Shown one piece after another: positions 46,459 through 60,444 of a stretch of DNA of 64,000 bases. This DNA is from Ariolimax columbianus (lineage: Eukaryota; Mollusca; Gastropoda; Stylommatophora; Arionidae), in the NCBI GenBank assembly GCA_036924085.1, contig JAVGWX010000007.1, positions 76,446,448-76,510,447 of the forward strand, read 5' to 3'. How positions within the stretch are numbered: position 1 is the stretch's first letter; each line of letters begins with the position of its first letter. The notes under the pieces were generated by a model, which saw only the letters and a list, made by a program, of their open reading frames with translations, made no database searches and was not told where the DNA came from. A program made the translations under genes and the position numbers.

Positions 46459-49254
46459 AAGAGATAAGCGGGCTGAAGGGATGAAGAGATAGATTTTGAA
46501 AGGAAAGAAATGGGGAAGCTTGTGGGAAGAGATGGGTGGATTGGAAGGCAGTTAGGGATGTGCAATGGGGATATGAGTGGTAATGAAAGGGCTTGTTAAA
46601 AACAATAAACTTTCATATCATTAATCTGGACAACGCAAAGCACCACAGATAGTATACAGAACTTTGACAGAGAAAGACTAAGAAGCTCTTGAAGCTAGCA
46701 AACACTCTTAAGTGACAATAGCAGCTACAGGCCAGCAATTGTGAATGAAAATGAGGAAAAGGTACTAGCTGGAAACAAATCTGCTAATGTTCTATTCAAA
46801 AATCACTAGTACAGACAAATATTTACACAGGCATAAGAAGGTATATTAAGAGAGAAAAAGCCACATGGAGCACTCAATGCAAGTAACAACTCATGATAAA
46901 TATCACAAGACAGAATTAGAATCAACCATTTGTAAACTCAAGAAGAGAAAAGCCTCACGAAAGGGCAGCATCACTAATGAAATGCTCTCTAACATGGGAG
47001 AAATTATGAAGAACAAACTGTTACACACCTTTATCACAAACTGGAAACAAGGAACACATTCCTTATGTTTTTCAAATTTCACACATAGAAAGTAGAAAGA
47101 AAGTGTGAAATTGAGTTTCCAAAATGACTATTTAGCGAGGGATGCAAACAAATCTCTCAATATTTTATCACAATAGACATGAGCTCAGTACGGCGAGTGA
47201 GTTATTTGTTTCATACAAATCAAATCCCACATTGTCATCATTTGTTCATGTAGCCTCAATTCATTTCTTTTTAAATGTGCAAAGCTATTCTTAAAAATGA
47301 ATATCAATTTCCAATCTAATAATTCTGGACAATACAGCTGAACAGATATTCTCTAACGAGATCCACATTTGACTTATTATTCATGTTTAGTAAGACTAAA
47401 TATTTCCTCAAATATAGTCTGATCATTGTTATCAAAATCTAAAAATATTTGAATTAATCACAAAATAACTATAAACATTCAAAGCAGTTTTATCACATGA
47501 ATAGGCATGACAAAATAATATTTTTTCCTCTCCGACAAGGGACCCTCATAAAGTTGCAGGTCGGAATCGCTACCCCACAGCTTTTGTCTCAGCTCCACAC
47601 CATCTGCCTAGGTATGGCATCTCATTTCACTATAAAGTGGGCATTCTTGTAGAATGTGGTGATGTTGTATTACAGTGGACATGAGAGCTCAGTACGGCGA
47701 GTGAGTTATTTGTTTCATACAAATCAAATCCCACAATGTCATCATTAGCTCAATTACTTACACCTTCTTTAAAAATGCTTCTTAACTTGCTTTCAAATGC
47801 AAACAGGCAGAAAATGTGTAGGAAAAAGAAACTTTATGTATGCAAATATGATTTCAGTTTACATTATCAACTATTCTATCTTTTTTCACAAATCTACTAA
47901 GAGCCAATAATGAAAGTGTGAAGAAGACAAATATCTTCAGAAAGAAAGTGTACACTGAAATTTGTTAAGACCATCTTATTTTCGTATGGTGGCAATTTTG
48001 TATTACAGTGGACAATAACTTATTATAGCGAGTAATTTTTTCATGTCAATCAATCCCACAATGTCATCATTAGCTCTGCAGCTTCCAAAAAACGATTTTC
48101 AAACTGATAATTCTGGACAACATCGCCGCATCACATATATTCTCTAACCAGATCCTTATTGCATTTTGGGGATTTCATTAAATTGTTTCCTCAAATAAAA
48201 ACTTACAATCGTTTTTTTAAATTTTAGCACAAAAAATAATTCATTGTGCTAGATCAACTAATGAGCAGATTTCCCTCCAGTCAGATTTAACCTTGGGAAG
48301 GTTACAATACTCACTATTTTGATTGACAATGCAAACAATTTTGAGATGTTGTAATTACAGCGGACATGAGCTCAGTACGGCGAGTGAGTTATTTGTTTCA
48401 TGCAAATCAAATCCCACAGTGTCATCATATGCTCATGTACATTAAACAAAAGACTAGTTGCATCCTTTGAAGACTATTCTAGAGAGAAAGTTAATTGTTA
48501 AAACTAATAGTTATGAACAAGACAGCTACATAACAGATACCTGCTAGCCAGATCTCTATTTAAAATGGTTTATGTTTCACAAAACTAGTTATTTCCTCAA
48601 ATACACATTTGTTATTGTTAACAACATACACATATCTGCTGAAATTATTCATTATAACTCATCAACCAACAAACTTGCCACTCTCCTCCTAGGTCACGTT
48701 TTATGACATGCATAGCTGTGTGAAATGGCCATATTTTTTTCCTCCACATTAAAGGAGTCTGCGAGGATTTACAAAACTGACTTATTTATACTGATGTTGC
48801 AAAAAATATTAACATGCAAAGATTCTGATTTTACCTGCAGAAATACATGATTGAGAGATTTGTTCACTGCACATCTTTTTTTCATCTTCACTTGCAGAAA
48901 ATTTGAGATAAGATCAATGCCTAGAAAATAAAGCAAATATACCAAAATGTTAACAAAATTAGAAAGGTACAAGAAAAATCATGAAGATTACAAGACTAAA
49001 GTCATTGGGACACTTTTGAAACAAATTGAGCATCTTTATGTGTGTGCGTATCTCGCAGTTTGTCCAAAGTATGCAGCAGAGATTTGATTGGCTGATCTAA
49101 TCATGTGATCATGACCAGATCATCAGTGGAGTGTAAGTGGTCAAAATTTAACAACATAGGGGTTCTATTTCTTATCTCTGGACTTTATTGCTTTTCACAC
49201 ATTCTCTACATGATTGCTGGCAAAAGATGATCAGGTCGATGAGGGCTGTGGGAA
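46459..49254 (+). repeat. satellite unit U14, subtype A (2796 bp)
   Basis: Subtype A: U13 variants plus a 3-bp loss ('caaaataatatttt' near 47513). Also 'gctggcaaaag' near 49217, shared with U17. RT remnant frame at 46865-47095. Confidence 0.95.
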
Positions 49255-52052
49255 AAGAGATAAGCGGGCTGAAGGGATGAAGAGATAGATTTTGAAAGGA
49301 AAGAAATGGGGAAGCTTGTGGGAAGAGATGGGTGGATTGGAAGGCAGTTAGGGATGTGCAATGGGGATATGAGTGGTAATGAAAGGGCTTGTTAAAAACA
49401 ATAAACTTTCATATCATTAATCTGGACAACGCAAAGCACCACAGATAGTATACAGAACTTTGACAGAGAAAGACTAAGAAGCTCTTGAAGCTAGCAAACA
49501 CTCTTAAGTGACAATAGCAGCTACAGGCCAGCAATTGTGAATGAAAATGAGGAAAAGGTACTAGCTGGAAACAAATCTGCTAATGTTCTATTCAAAAATC
49601 ACTAGTACAGACAAATATTTACACAGGCATAAGAAGGTATATTAAGAGAGAAAAAGCCACATGGAGCACTCAATGCAAGTAACAACTCATGATAAATATC
49701 ACAAGACAGAATTAGAATCAACCATTTGTAAACTCAAGAAGAGAAAAGCCTCACGAAAGGGCAGCATCACTAATGAAATGCTCTCTAACATGGGAGAAAT
49801 TATGAAGAACAAACTGTTACACACCTTTATCACAAACTGGAAACAAGGAACACATTCCTTATGTTTTTCAAATTTCATACATAGAAAGTAGAAAGAAAGT
49901 GTGAAATTGAGTTTCCAAAATGGCTATTTAGCGAGGGATGCAAACAAATCTCTCAATATTTTATCGCAATAGACATGAGCTCAGTACGGCGAGTGAGTTA
50001 TTTGTTTCATACAAATCAAATCCCACATTGTCATCATTTGTTCATGTAGCCTCAATTCATTTCTTTTTAAATGTGCAAAGCTATTCTTAAAAATGAATAT
50101 CAATTTCCAATCTAATAATTCTGGACAATACAGCTGAACAGATATTCTCTAACGAGATCCACATTTGACTTATTATTCATGTTTAGTAAGACTAAATATT
50201 TCCTCAAATATAGTCTGATCATTGTTATCAAAATCTAAAAATATTTGAATTAATCACAAAATAACTATAAACATTCAAAGCAGTTTTATCACATGAATAG
50301 GCATGACAAAATTATAATATTTTTTCCTCTCCGACAAGGGACCCTCATAAAGTTGCAGGTCGGAATCGCTACCCCACAGCTTTTGTCTCAGCTCCACACC
50401 ATCTGCCTAGGTATGGCATCTCATTTCACTATAAAGTGGGCATTCTTGTAGAATGTGGTGATGTTGTATTACAGTGGACATGAGAGCTCAGTACGGCGAG
50501 TGAGTTATTTGTTTCATACAAATCAAATCCCACAATGTCATCATTAGCTCAATTACTTACACCTTCTTTAAAAATGCTTCTTAACTTGCTTTCAAATGCA
50601 AACAGGCAGAAAATGTGTAGGAAAAAGAAACTTTATGTATGCAAATATGATTTCAGTTTACATTATCAACTATTCTATCTTTTTTCACAAATCTACTAAG
50701 AGCAATAATGAAAGTGTGAAGAAGACAACTATCTTCAGAAAGAAAGTGTACACTGAAATTTGTTAAGACCATCTTATTTTCGTATGGTGGCAATTTTGTA
50801 TTACAGTGGACAATAACGTATTATAGCGAGTAAATTTTTCATGTCAATCAATCCCACAATGTCATCATTAGCTCTGCAGCTTCCAAAAAACGATTTTCAA
50901 ACTGATAATTCTGGACAACATCGCCGCATCACATATATTCTCTAACCAGATCCTTATTGCATTTTGGGGATTTCATTAAATTGTTTCCTCAAATAAAAAC
51001 TTACAATCGTTTTTTTAAATTTTAGCACAAAAAATAATTCATTGTGCTAGATCAACTAATGAGCAGATTTCCCTCCAGTCAGATTTAACCTTGGGAAGGT
51101 TACAATACTCACTATTTTGATTGACAATGCAAACAATTTTGAGATGTTGTAATTACAGCGGACATGAGCTCAGTACGGCGAGTGAGTTATTTGTTTCATG
51201 CAAATCAAATCCCACAGTGTCATCATATGCTCATGTACATTAAACAAAAGACTAGTTGCATCCTTTGAAGACTATTCTAGAGAGAAAGTTAATTGTTAAA
51301 ACTAATAGTTATGAACAAGACAGCTACATAACAGATACCTGCTAGCCAGATCTCTATTTAAAATGGTTTATGTTTCACAAAACTAGTTATTTCCTCAAAT
51401 ACACATTTGTTATTGTTAACAACATACACATATCTGCTGAAATTATTCATTATAACTCATCAACCAACAAACTTGCCACTCTCCTCCTAGGTCACGTTTT
51501 ATGACATGCATAGCTGTGTGAAATGGCCATATTTTTTTCCTCCACATTAAAGGAGTCTGCGAGGATTTACAAAACTGACTTATTTATACTGATGTTGCAA
51601 AAAATATTAACATGCAAAGATTCTGATTTTACCTGCAGAAATACATGATTGAGAGATTTGTTCACTGCACATCTTTTTTTCATCTTCACTTGCAGAAAAT
51701 TTGAGATAAGATCAATGCCTAGAAAATAAAGCAAATATACCAAAATGTTAACAAAATTAGAAAGGTACAAGAAAAATCATGAAGATTACAAGACTAAAGT
51801 CATTGGGACACTTTTGAAACAAATTGAGCATCTTTATGTGTGTGCGTATCTCGCAGTTTGTCCAAAGTATGCAGCAGAGATTTGATTGGCTGATCTAATC
51901 ATGTGATCATGACCAGATCATCAGTGGAGTGTAAGTGGTCAAAATTTAACAACATAGGGGTTCTATTTCTTATCTCTGGACTTTATTGCTTTTCACACAT
52001 TCTCTACATGATTGCTGGGAAAAGATGATCAGGTCGATGAGGGCTGTGGGAA
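49255..52052 (+). repeat. satellite unit U15, subtype B1 (2798 bp)
   Basis: Subtype B in its first half: 'tttcatacatag' (Thr to Ile in the RT remnant, frame 49661-49891), 'aaaatggctattt', 'gagcaataatg' (1-bp loss), 'gacaactatc', 'ataacgtatt', 'gtaaattttt'. Second half keeps 'gttaattg' and 'aatagttatg', unlike U16. Confidence 0.95.
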
Positions 52053-54850
52053 AAGAGATAAGCGGGCTGAAGGGATGAAGAGATAGATTTTGAAAGGAAA
52101 GAAATGGGGAAGCTTGTGGGAAGAGATGGGTGGATTGGAAGGCAGTTAGGGATGTGCAATGGGGATATGAGTGGTAATGAAAGGGCTTGTTAAAAACAAT
52201 AAACTTTCATATCATTAATCTGGACAACGCAAAGCACCACAGATAGTATACAGAACTTTGACAGAGAAAGACTAAGAAGCTCTTGAAGCTAGCAAACACT
52301 CTTAAGTGACAATAGCAGCTACAGGCCAGCAATTGTGAATGAAAATGAGGAAAAGGTACTAGCTGGAAACAAATCTGCTAATGTTCTATTCAAAAATCAC
52401 TAGTACAGACAAATATTTACACAGGCATAAGAAGGTATATTAAGAGAGAAAAAGCCACATGGAGCACTCAATGCAAGTAACAACTCATGATAAATATCAC
52501 AAGACAGAATTAGAATCAACCATTTGTAAACTCAAGAAGAGAAAAGCCTCACGAAAGGGCAGCATCACTAATGAAATGCTCTCTAACATGGGAGAAATTA
52601 TGAAGAACAAACTGTTACACACCTTTATCACAAACTGGAAACAAGGAACACATTCCTTATGTTTTTCAAATTTCATACATAGAAAGTAGAAAGAAAGTGT
52701 GAAATTGAGTTTCCAAAATGGCTATTTAGCGAGGGATGCAAACAAATCTCTCAATATTTTATCGCAATAGACATGAGCTCAGTACGGCGAGTGAGTTATT
52801 TGTTTCATACAAATCAAATCCCACATTGTCATCATTTGTTCATGTAGCCTCAATTCATTTCTTTTTAAATGTGCAAAGCTATTCTTAAAAATGAATATCA
52901 ATTTCCAATCTAATAATTCTGGACAATACAGCTGAACAGATATTCTCTAACGAGATCCACATTTGACTTATTATTCATGTTTAGTAAGACTAAATATTTC
53001 CTCAAATATAGTCTGATCATTGTTATCAAAATCTAAAAATATTTGAATTAATCACAAAATAACTATAAACATTCAAAGCAGTTTTATCACATGAATAGGC
53101 ATGACAAAATTATAATATTTTTTCCTCTCCGACAAGGGACCCTCATAAAGTTGCAGGTCGGAATCGCTACCCCACAGCTTTTGTCTCAGCTCCACACCAT
53201 CTGCCTAGGTATGGCATCTCATTTCACTATAAAGTGGGCATTCTTGTAGAATGTGGTGATGTTGTATTACAGTGGACATGAGAGCTCAGTACGGCGAGTG
53301 AGTTATTTGTTTCATACAAATCAAATCCCACAATGTCATCATTAGCTCAATTACTTACACCTTCTTTAAAAATGCTTCTTAACTTGCTTTCAAATGCAAA
53401 CAGGCAGAAAATGTGTAGGAAAAAGAAACTTTATGTATGCAAATATGATTTCAGTTTACATTATCAACTATTCTATCTTTTTTCACAAATCTACTAAGAG
53501 CAATAATGAAAGTGTGAAGAAGACAACTATCTTCAGAAAGAAAGTGTACACTGAAATTTGTTAAGACCATCTTATTTTCGTATGGTGGCAATTTTGTATT
53601 ACAGTGGACAATAACGTATTATAGCGAGTAAATTTTTCATGTCAATCAATCCCACAATGTCATCATTAGCTCTGCAGCTTCCAAAAAACGATTTTCAAAC
53701 TGATAATTCTGGACAACATCGCCGCATCACATATATTCTCTAACCAGATCCTTATTGCATTTTGGGGATTTCATTAAATTGTTTCCTCAAATAAAAACTT
53801 ACAATCGTTTTTTTAAATTTTAGCACAAAAAATAATTCATTGTGCTAGATCAACTAATGAGCAGATTTCCCTCCAGTCAGATTTAACCTTGGGAAGGTTA
53901 CAATACTCACTATTTTGATTGACAATGCAAACAATTTTGAGATGTTGTAATTACAGCGGACATGAGCTCAGTACGGCGAGTGAGTTATTTGTTTCATGCA
54001 AATCAAATCCCACAGTGTCATCATATGCTCATGTACATTAAACAAAAGACTAGTTGCATCCTTTGAAGACTATTCTAGAGAGAAAGTCAATTGTTAAAAC
54101 TAATGGTTATGAACAAGACAGCTACATAACAGATACCTGCTAGCCAGATCTCTATTTAAAATGGTTTATGTTTCACAAAACTAGTTATTTCCTCAAATAC
54201 ACATTTGTTATTGTTAACAACATACACATATCTGCTGAAATTATTCATTATAACTCATCAACCAACAAACTTGCCACTCTCCTCCTAGGTCACGTTTTAT
54301 GACATGCATAGCTGTGTGAAATGGCCATATTTTTTTCCTCCACATTAAAGGAGTCTGCGAGGATTTACAAAACTGACTTATTTATACTGATGTTGCAAAA
54401 AATATTAACATGCAAAGATTCTGATTTTACCTGCAGAAATACATGATTGAGAGATTTGTTCACTGCACATCTTTTTTTCATCTTCACTTGCAGAAAATTT
54501 GAGATAAGATCAATGCCTAGAAAATAAAGCAAATATACCAAAATGTTAACAAAATTAGAAAGGTACAAGAAAAATCATGAAGATTACAAGACTAAAGTCA
54601 TTGGGACACTTTTGAAACAAATTGAGCATCTTTATGTGTGTGCGTATCTCGCAGTTTGTCCAAAGTATGCAGCAGAGATTTGATTGGCTGATCTAATCAT
54701 GTGATCATGACCAGATCATCAGTGGAGTGTAAGTAGTCAAAATTTAACAACATAGGGGTTCTATTTCTTATCTCTGGACTTTATTGCTTTTCACACATTC
54801 TCTACATGATTGCTGGGAAAAGATGATCAGGTCGATGAGGGCTGTGGGAA
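52053..54850 (+). repeat. satellite unit U16, subtype B2 (2798 bp)
   Basis: Subtype B first half plus 'gtcaattg', 'aatggttatg' (near 54088-54108) and 'aagtagtcaaaa' (near 54731). RT remnant frame at 52459-52689. Confidence 0.95.
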
Positions 54851-57646
54851 AAGAGATAAGCGGGCTGAAGGGATGAAGAGATAGATTTTGAAAGGAAAGA
54901 AATGGGGAAGCTTGTGGGAAGAGATGGGTGGATTGGAAGGCAGTTAGGGATGTGCAATGGGGATATGAGTGGTAATGAAAGGGCTTGTTAAAAACAATAA
55001 ACTTTCATATCATTAATCTGGACAACGCAAAGCACCACAGATAGTATACAGAACTTTGACAGAGAAAGACTAAGAAGCTCTTGAAGCTAGCAAACACTCT
55101 TAAGTGACAATAGCAGCTACAGGCCAGCAATTGTGAATGAAAATGAGGAAAAGGTACTAGCTGGAAACAAATCTGCTAATGTTCTATTCAAAAATCACTA
55201 GTACAGACAAATATTTACACAGGCATAAGAAGGTATATTAAGAGAGAAAAAGCCACATGGAGCACTCAATGCAAGTAACAACTCATGATAAATATCACAA
55301 GACAGAATTAGAATCAACCATTTGTAAACTCAAGAAGAGAAAAGCCTCACGAAAGGGCAGCATCACTAATGAAATGCTCTCTAACATGGGAGAAATTATG
55401 AAGAACAAACTGTTACACACCTTTATCACAAACTGGAAACAAGGAACACATTCCTTATGTTTTTCAAATTTCACACATAGAAAGTAGAAAGAAAGTGTGA
55501 AATTGAGTTTCCAAAATGACTATTTAGCGAGGGATGCAAACAAATCTCTCAATATTTTATCACAATAGACATGAGCTCAGTACGGCGAGTGAGTTATTTG
55601 TTTCATACAAATCAAATCCCACATTGTCATCATTTGTTCATGTAGCCTCAATTCATTTCTTTTTAAATGTGCAAAGCTATTCTTAAAAATGAATATCAAT
55701 TTCCAATCTAATAATTCTGGACAATACAGCTGAACAGATATTCTCTAACGAGATCCACATTTGACTTATTATTCATGTTTAGTAAGACTAAATATTTCCT
55801 CAAATATAGTCTGATCATTGTTATCAAAATCTAAAAATATTTGAATTAATCACAAAATAACTATAAACATTCAAAGCAGTTTTATCACATGAATAGGCAT
55901 GACAAAATAATATTTTTTCCTCTCCGACAAGGGACCCTCATAAAGTTGCAGGTCGGAATCGCTACCCCACAGCTTTTGTCTCAGCTCCACACCATCTGCC
56001 TAGGTATGGCATCTCATTTCACTATAAAGTGGGCATTCTTGTAGAATGTGGTGATGTTGTATTACAGTGGACATGAGAGCTCAGTACGGCGAGTGAGTTA
56101 TTTGTTTCATACAAATCAAATCCCACAATGTCATCATTAGCTCAATTACTTACACCTTCTTTAAAAATGCTTCTTAACTTGCTTTCAAATGCAAACAGGC
56201 AGAAAATGTGTAGGAAAAAGAAACTTTATGTATGCAAATATGATTTCAGTTTACATTATCAACTATTCTATCTTTTTTCACAAATCTACTAAGAGCCAAT
56301 AATGAAAGTGTGAAGAAGACAAATATCTTCAGAAAGAAAGTGTACACTGAAATTTGTTAAGACCATCTTATTTTCGTATGGTGGCAATTTTGTATTACAG
56401 TGGACAATAACTTATTATAGCGAGTAATTTTTTCATGTCAATCAATCCCACAATGTCATCATTAGCTCTGCAGCTTCCAAAAAACGATTTTCAAACTGAT
56501 AATTCTGGACAACATCGCCGCATCACATATATTCTCTAACCAGATCCTTATTGCATTTTGGGGATTTCATTAAATTGTTTCCTCAAATAAAAACTTACAA
56601 TCGTTTTTTTAAATTTTAGCACAAAAAATAATTCATTGTGCTAGATCAACTAATGAGCAGATTTCCCTCCAGTCAGATTTAACCTTGGGAAGGTTACAAT
56701 ACTCACTATTTTGATTGACAATGCAAACAATTTTGAGATGTTGTAATTACAGCGGACATGAGCTCAGTACGGCGAGTGAGTTATTTGTTTCATGCAAATC
56801 AAATCCCACAGTGTCATCATATGCTCATGTACATTAAACAAAAGACTAGTTGCATCCTTTGAAGACTATTCTAGAGAGAAAGTTAATTGTTAAAACTAAT
56901 AGTTATGAACAAGACAGCTACATAACAGATACCTGCTAGCCAGATCTCTATTTAAAATGGTTTATGTTTCACAAAACTAGTTATTTCCTCAAATACACAT
57001 TTGTTATTGTTAACAACATACACATATCTGCTGAAATTATTCATTATAACTCATCAACCAACAAACTTGCCACTCTCCTCCTAGGTCACGTTTTATGACA
57101 TGCATAGCTGTGTGAAATGGCCATATTTTTTTCCTCCACATTAAAGGAGTCTGCGAGGATTTACAAAACTGACTTATTTATACTGATGTTGCAAAAAATA
57201 TTAACATGCAAAGATTCTGATTTTACCTGCAGAAATACATGATTGAGAGATTTGTTCACTGCACATCTTTTTTTCATCTTCACTTGCAGAAAATTTGAGA
57301 TAAGATCAATGCCTAGAAAATAAAGCAAATATACCAAAATGTTAACAAAATTAGAAAGGTACAAGAAAAATCATGAAGATTACAAGACTAAAGTCATTGG
57401 GACACTTTTGAAACAAATTGAGCATCTTTATGTGTGTGCGTATCTCGCAGTTTGTCCAAAGTATGCAGCAGAGATTTGATTGGCTGATCTAATCATGTGA
57501 TCATGACCAGATCATCAGTGGAGTGTAAGTGGTCAAAATTTAACAACATAGGGGTTCTATTTCTTATCTCTGGACTTTATTGCTTTTCACACATTCTCTA
57601 CATGATTGCTGGCAAAAGATGATCAGGTCGATGAGGGCTGTGGGAA
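54851..57646 (+). repeat. satellite unit U17, subtype A (2796 bp)
   Basis: Same diagnostic set as U14, including the 3-bp loss (near 55903), 'tatcacaatag' and 'gctggcaaaag'. RT remnant frame at 55257-55487. Confidence 0.95.
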
Positions 57647-60444
57647 AAGAGATAAGCGGGCTGAAGGGATGAAGAGATAGATTTTGAAAGGAAAGAAATG
57701 GGGAAGCTTGTGGGAAGAGATGGGTGGATTGGAAGGCAGTTAGGGATGTGCAATGGGGATATGAGTGGTAATGAAAGGGCTTGTTAAAAACAATAAACTT
57801 TCATATCATTAATCTGGACAACGCAAAGCACCACAGATAGTATACAGAACTTTGACAGAGAAAGACTAAGAAGCTCTTGAAGCTAGCAAACACTCTTAAG
57901 TGACAATAGCAGCTACAGGCCAGCAATTGTGAATGAAAATGAGGAAAAGGTACTAGCTGGAAACAAATCTGCTAATGTTCTATTCAAAAATCACTAGTAC
58001 AGACAAATATTTACACAGGCATAAGAAGGTATATTAAGAGAGAAAAAGCCACATGGAGCACTCAATGCAAGTAACAACTCATGATAAATATCACAAGACA
58101 GAATTAGAATCAACCATTTGTAAACTCAAGAAGAGAAAAGCCTCACGAAAGGGCAGCATCACTAATGAAATGCTCTCTAACATGGGAGAAATTATGAAGA
58201 ACAAACTGTTACACACCTTTATCACAAACTGGAAACAAGGAACACATTCCTTATGTTTTTCAAATTTCATACATAGAAAGTAGAAAGAAAGTGTGAAATT
58301 GAGTTTCCAAAATGGCTATTTAGCGAGGGATGCAAACAAATCTCTCAATATTTTATCGCAATAGACATGAGCTCAGTACGGCGAGTGAGTTATTTGTTTC
58401 ATACAAATCAAATCCCACATTGTCATCATTTGTTCATGTAGCCTCAATTCATTTCTTTTTAAATGTGCAAAGCTATTCTTAAAAATGAATATCAATTTCC
58501 AATCTAATAATTCTGGACAATACAGCTGAACAGATATTCTCTAACGAGATCCACATTTGACTTATTATTCATGTTTAGTAAGACTAAATATTTCCTCAAA
58601 TATAGTCTGATCATTGTTATCAAAATCTAAAAATATTTGAATTAATCACAAAATAACTATAAACATTCAAAGCAGTTTTATCACATGAATAGGCATGACA
58701 AAATTATAATATTTTTTCCTCTCCGACAAGGGACCCTCATAAAGTTGCAGGTCGGAATCGCTACCCCACAGCTTTTGTCTCAGCTCCACACCATCTGCCT
58801 AGGTATGGCATCTCATTTCACTATAAAGTGGGCATTCTTGTAGAATGTGGTGATGTTGTATTACAGTGGACATGAGAGCTCAGTACGGCGAGTGAGTTAT
58901 TTGTTTCATACAAATCAAATCCCACAATGTCATCATTAGCTCAATTACTTACACCTTCTTTAAAAATGCTTCTTAACTTGCTTTCAAATGCAAACAGGCA
59001 GAAAATGTGTAGGAAAAAGAAACTTTATGTATGCAAATATGATTTCAGTTTACATTATCAACTATTCTATCTTTTTTCACAAATCTACTAAGAGCAATAA
59101 TGAAAGTGTGAAGAAGACAACTATCTTCAGAAAGAAAGTGTACACTGAAATTTGTTAAGACCATCTTATTTTCGTATGGTGGCAATTTTGTATTACAGTG
59201 GACAATAACGTATTATAGCGAGTAAATTTTTCATGTCAATCAATCCCACAATGTCATCATTAGCTCTGCAGCTTCCAAAAAACGATTTTCAAACTGATAA
59301 TTCTGGACAACATCGCCGCATCACATATATTCTCTAACCAGATCCTTATTGCATTTTGGGGATTTCATTAAATTGTTTCCTCAAATAAAAACTTACAATC
59401 GTTTTTTTAAATTTTAGCACAAAAAATAATTCATTGTGCTAGATCAACTAATGAGCAGATTTCCCTCCAGTCAGATTTAACCTTGGGAAGGTTACAATAC
59501 TCACTATTTTGATTGACAATGCAAACAATTTTGAGATGTTGTAATTACAGCGGACATGAGCTCAGTACGGCGAGTGAGTTATTTGTTTCATGCAAATCAA
59601 ATCCCACAGTGTCATCATATGCTCATGTACATTAAACAAAAGACTAGTTGCATCCTTTGAAGACTATTCTAGAGAGAAAGTCAATTGTTAAAACTAATGG
59701 TTATGAACAAGACAGCTACATAACAGATACCTGCTAGCCAGATCTCTATTTAAAATGGTTTATGTTTCACAAAACTAGTTATTTCCTCAAATACACATTT
59801 GTTATTGTTAACAACATACACATATCTGCTGAAATTATTCATTATAACTCATCAACCAACAAACTTGCCACTCTCCTCCTAGGTCACGTTTTATGACATG
59901 CATAGCTGTGTGAAATGGCCATATTTTTTTCCTCCACATTAAAGGAGTCTGCGAGGATTTACAAAACTGACTTATTTATACTGATGTTGCAAAAAATATT
60001 AACATGCAAAGATTCTGATTTTACCTGCAGAAATACATGATTGAGAGATTTGTTCACTGCACATCTTTTTTTCATCTTCACTTGCAGAAAATTTGAGATA
60101 AGATCAATGCCTAGAAAATAAAGCAAATATACCAAAATGTTAACAAAATTAGAAAGGTACAAGAAAAATCATGAAGATTACAAGACTAAAGTCATTGGGA
60201 CACTTTTGAAACAAATTGAGCATCTTTATGTGTGTGCGTATCTCGCAGTTTGTCCAAAGTATGCAGCAGAGATTTGATTGGCTGATCTAATCATGTGATC
60301 ATGACCAGATCATCAGTGGAGTGTAAGTAGTCAAAATTTAACAACATAGGGGTTCTATTTCTTATCTCTGGACTTTATTGCTTTTCACACATTCTCTACA
60401 TGATTGCTGGGAAAAGATGATCAGGTCGATGAGGGCTGTGGGAA
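57647..60444 (+). repeat. satellite unit U18, subtype B2 (2798 bp)
   Basis: Same diagnostic set as U16 throughout. RT remnant frame at 58053-58283. Confidence 0.95.
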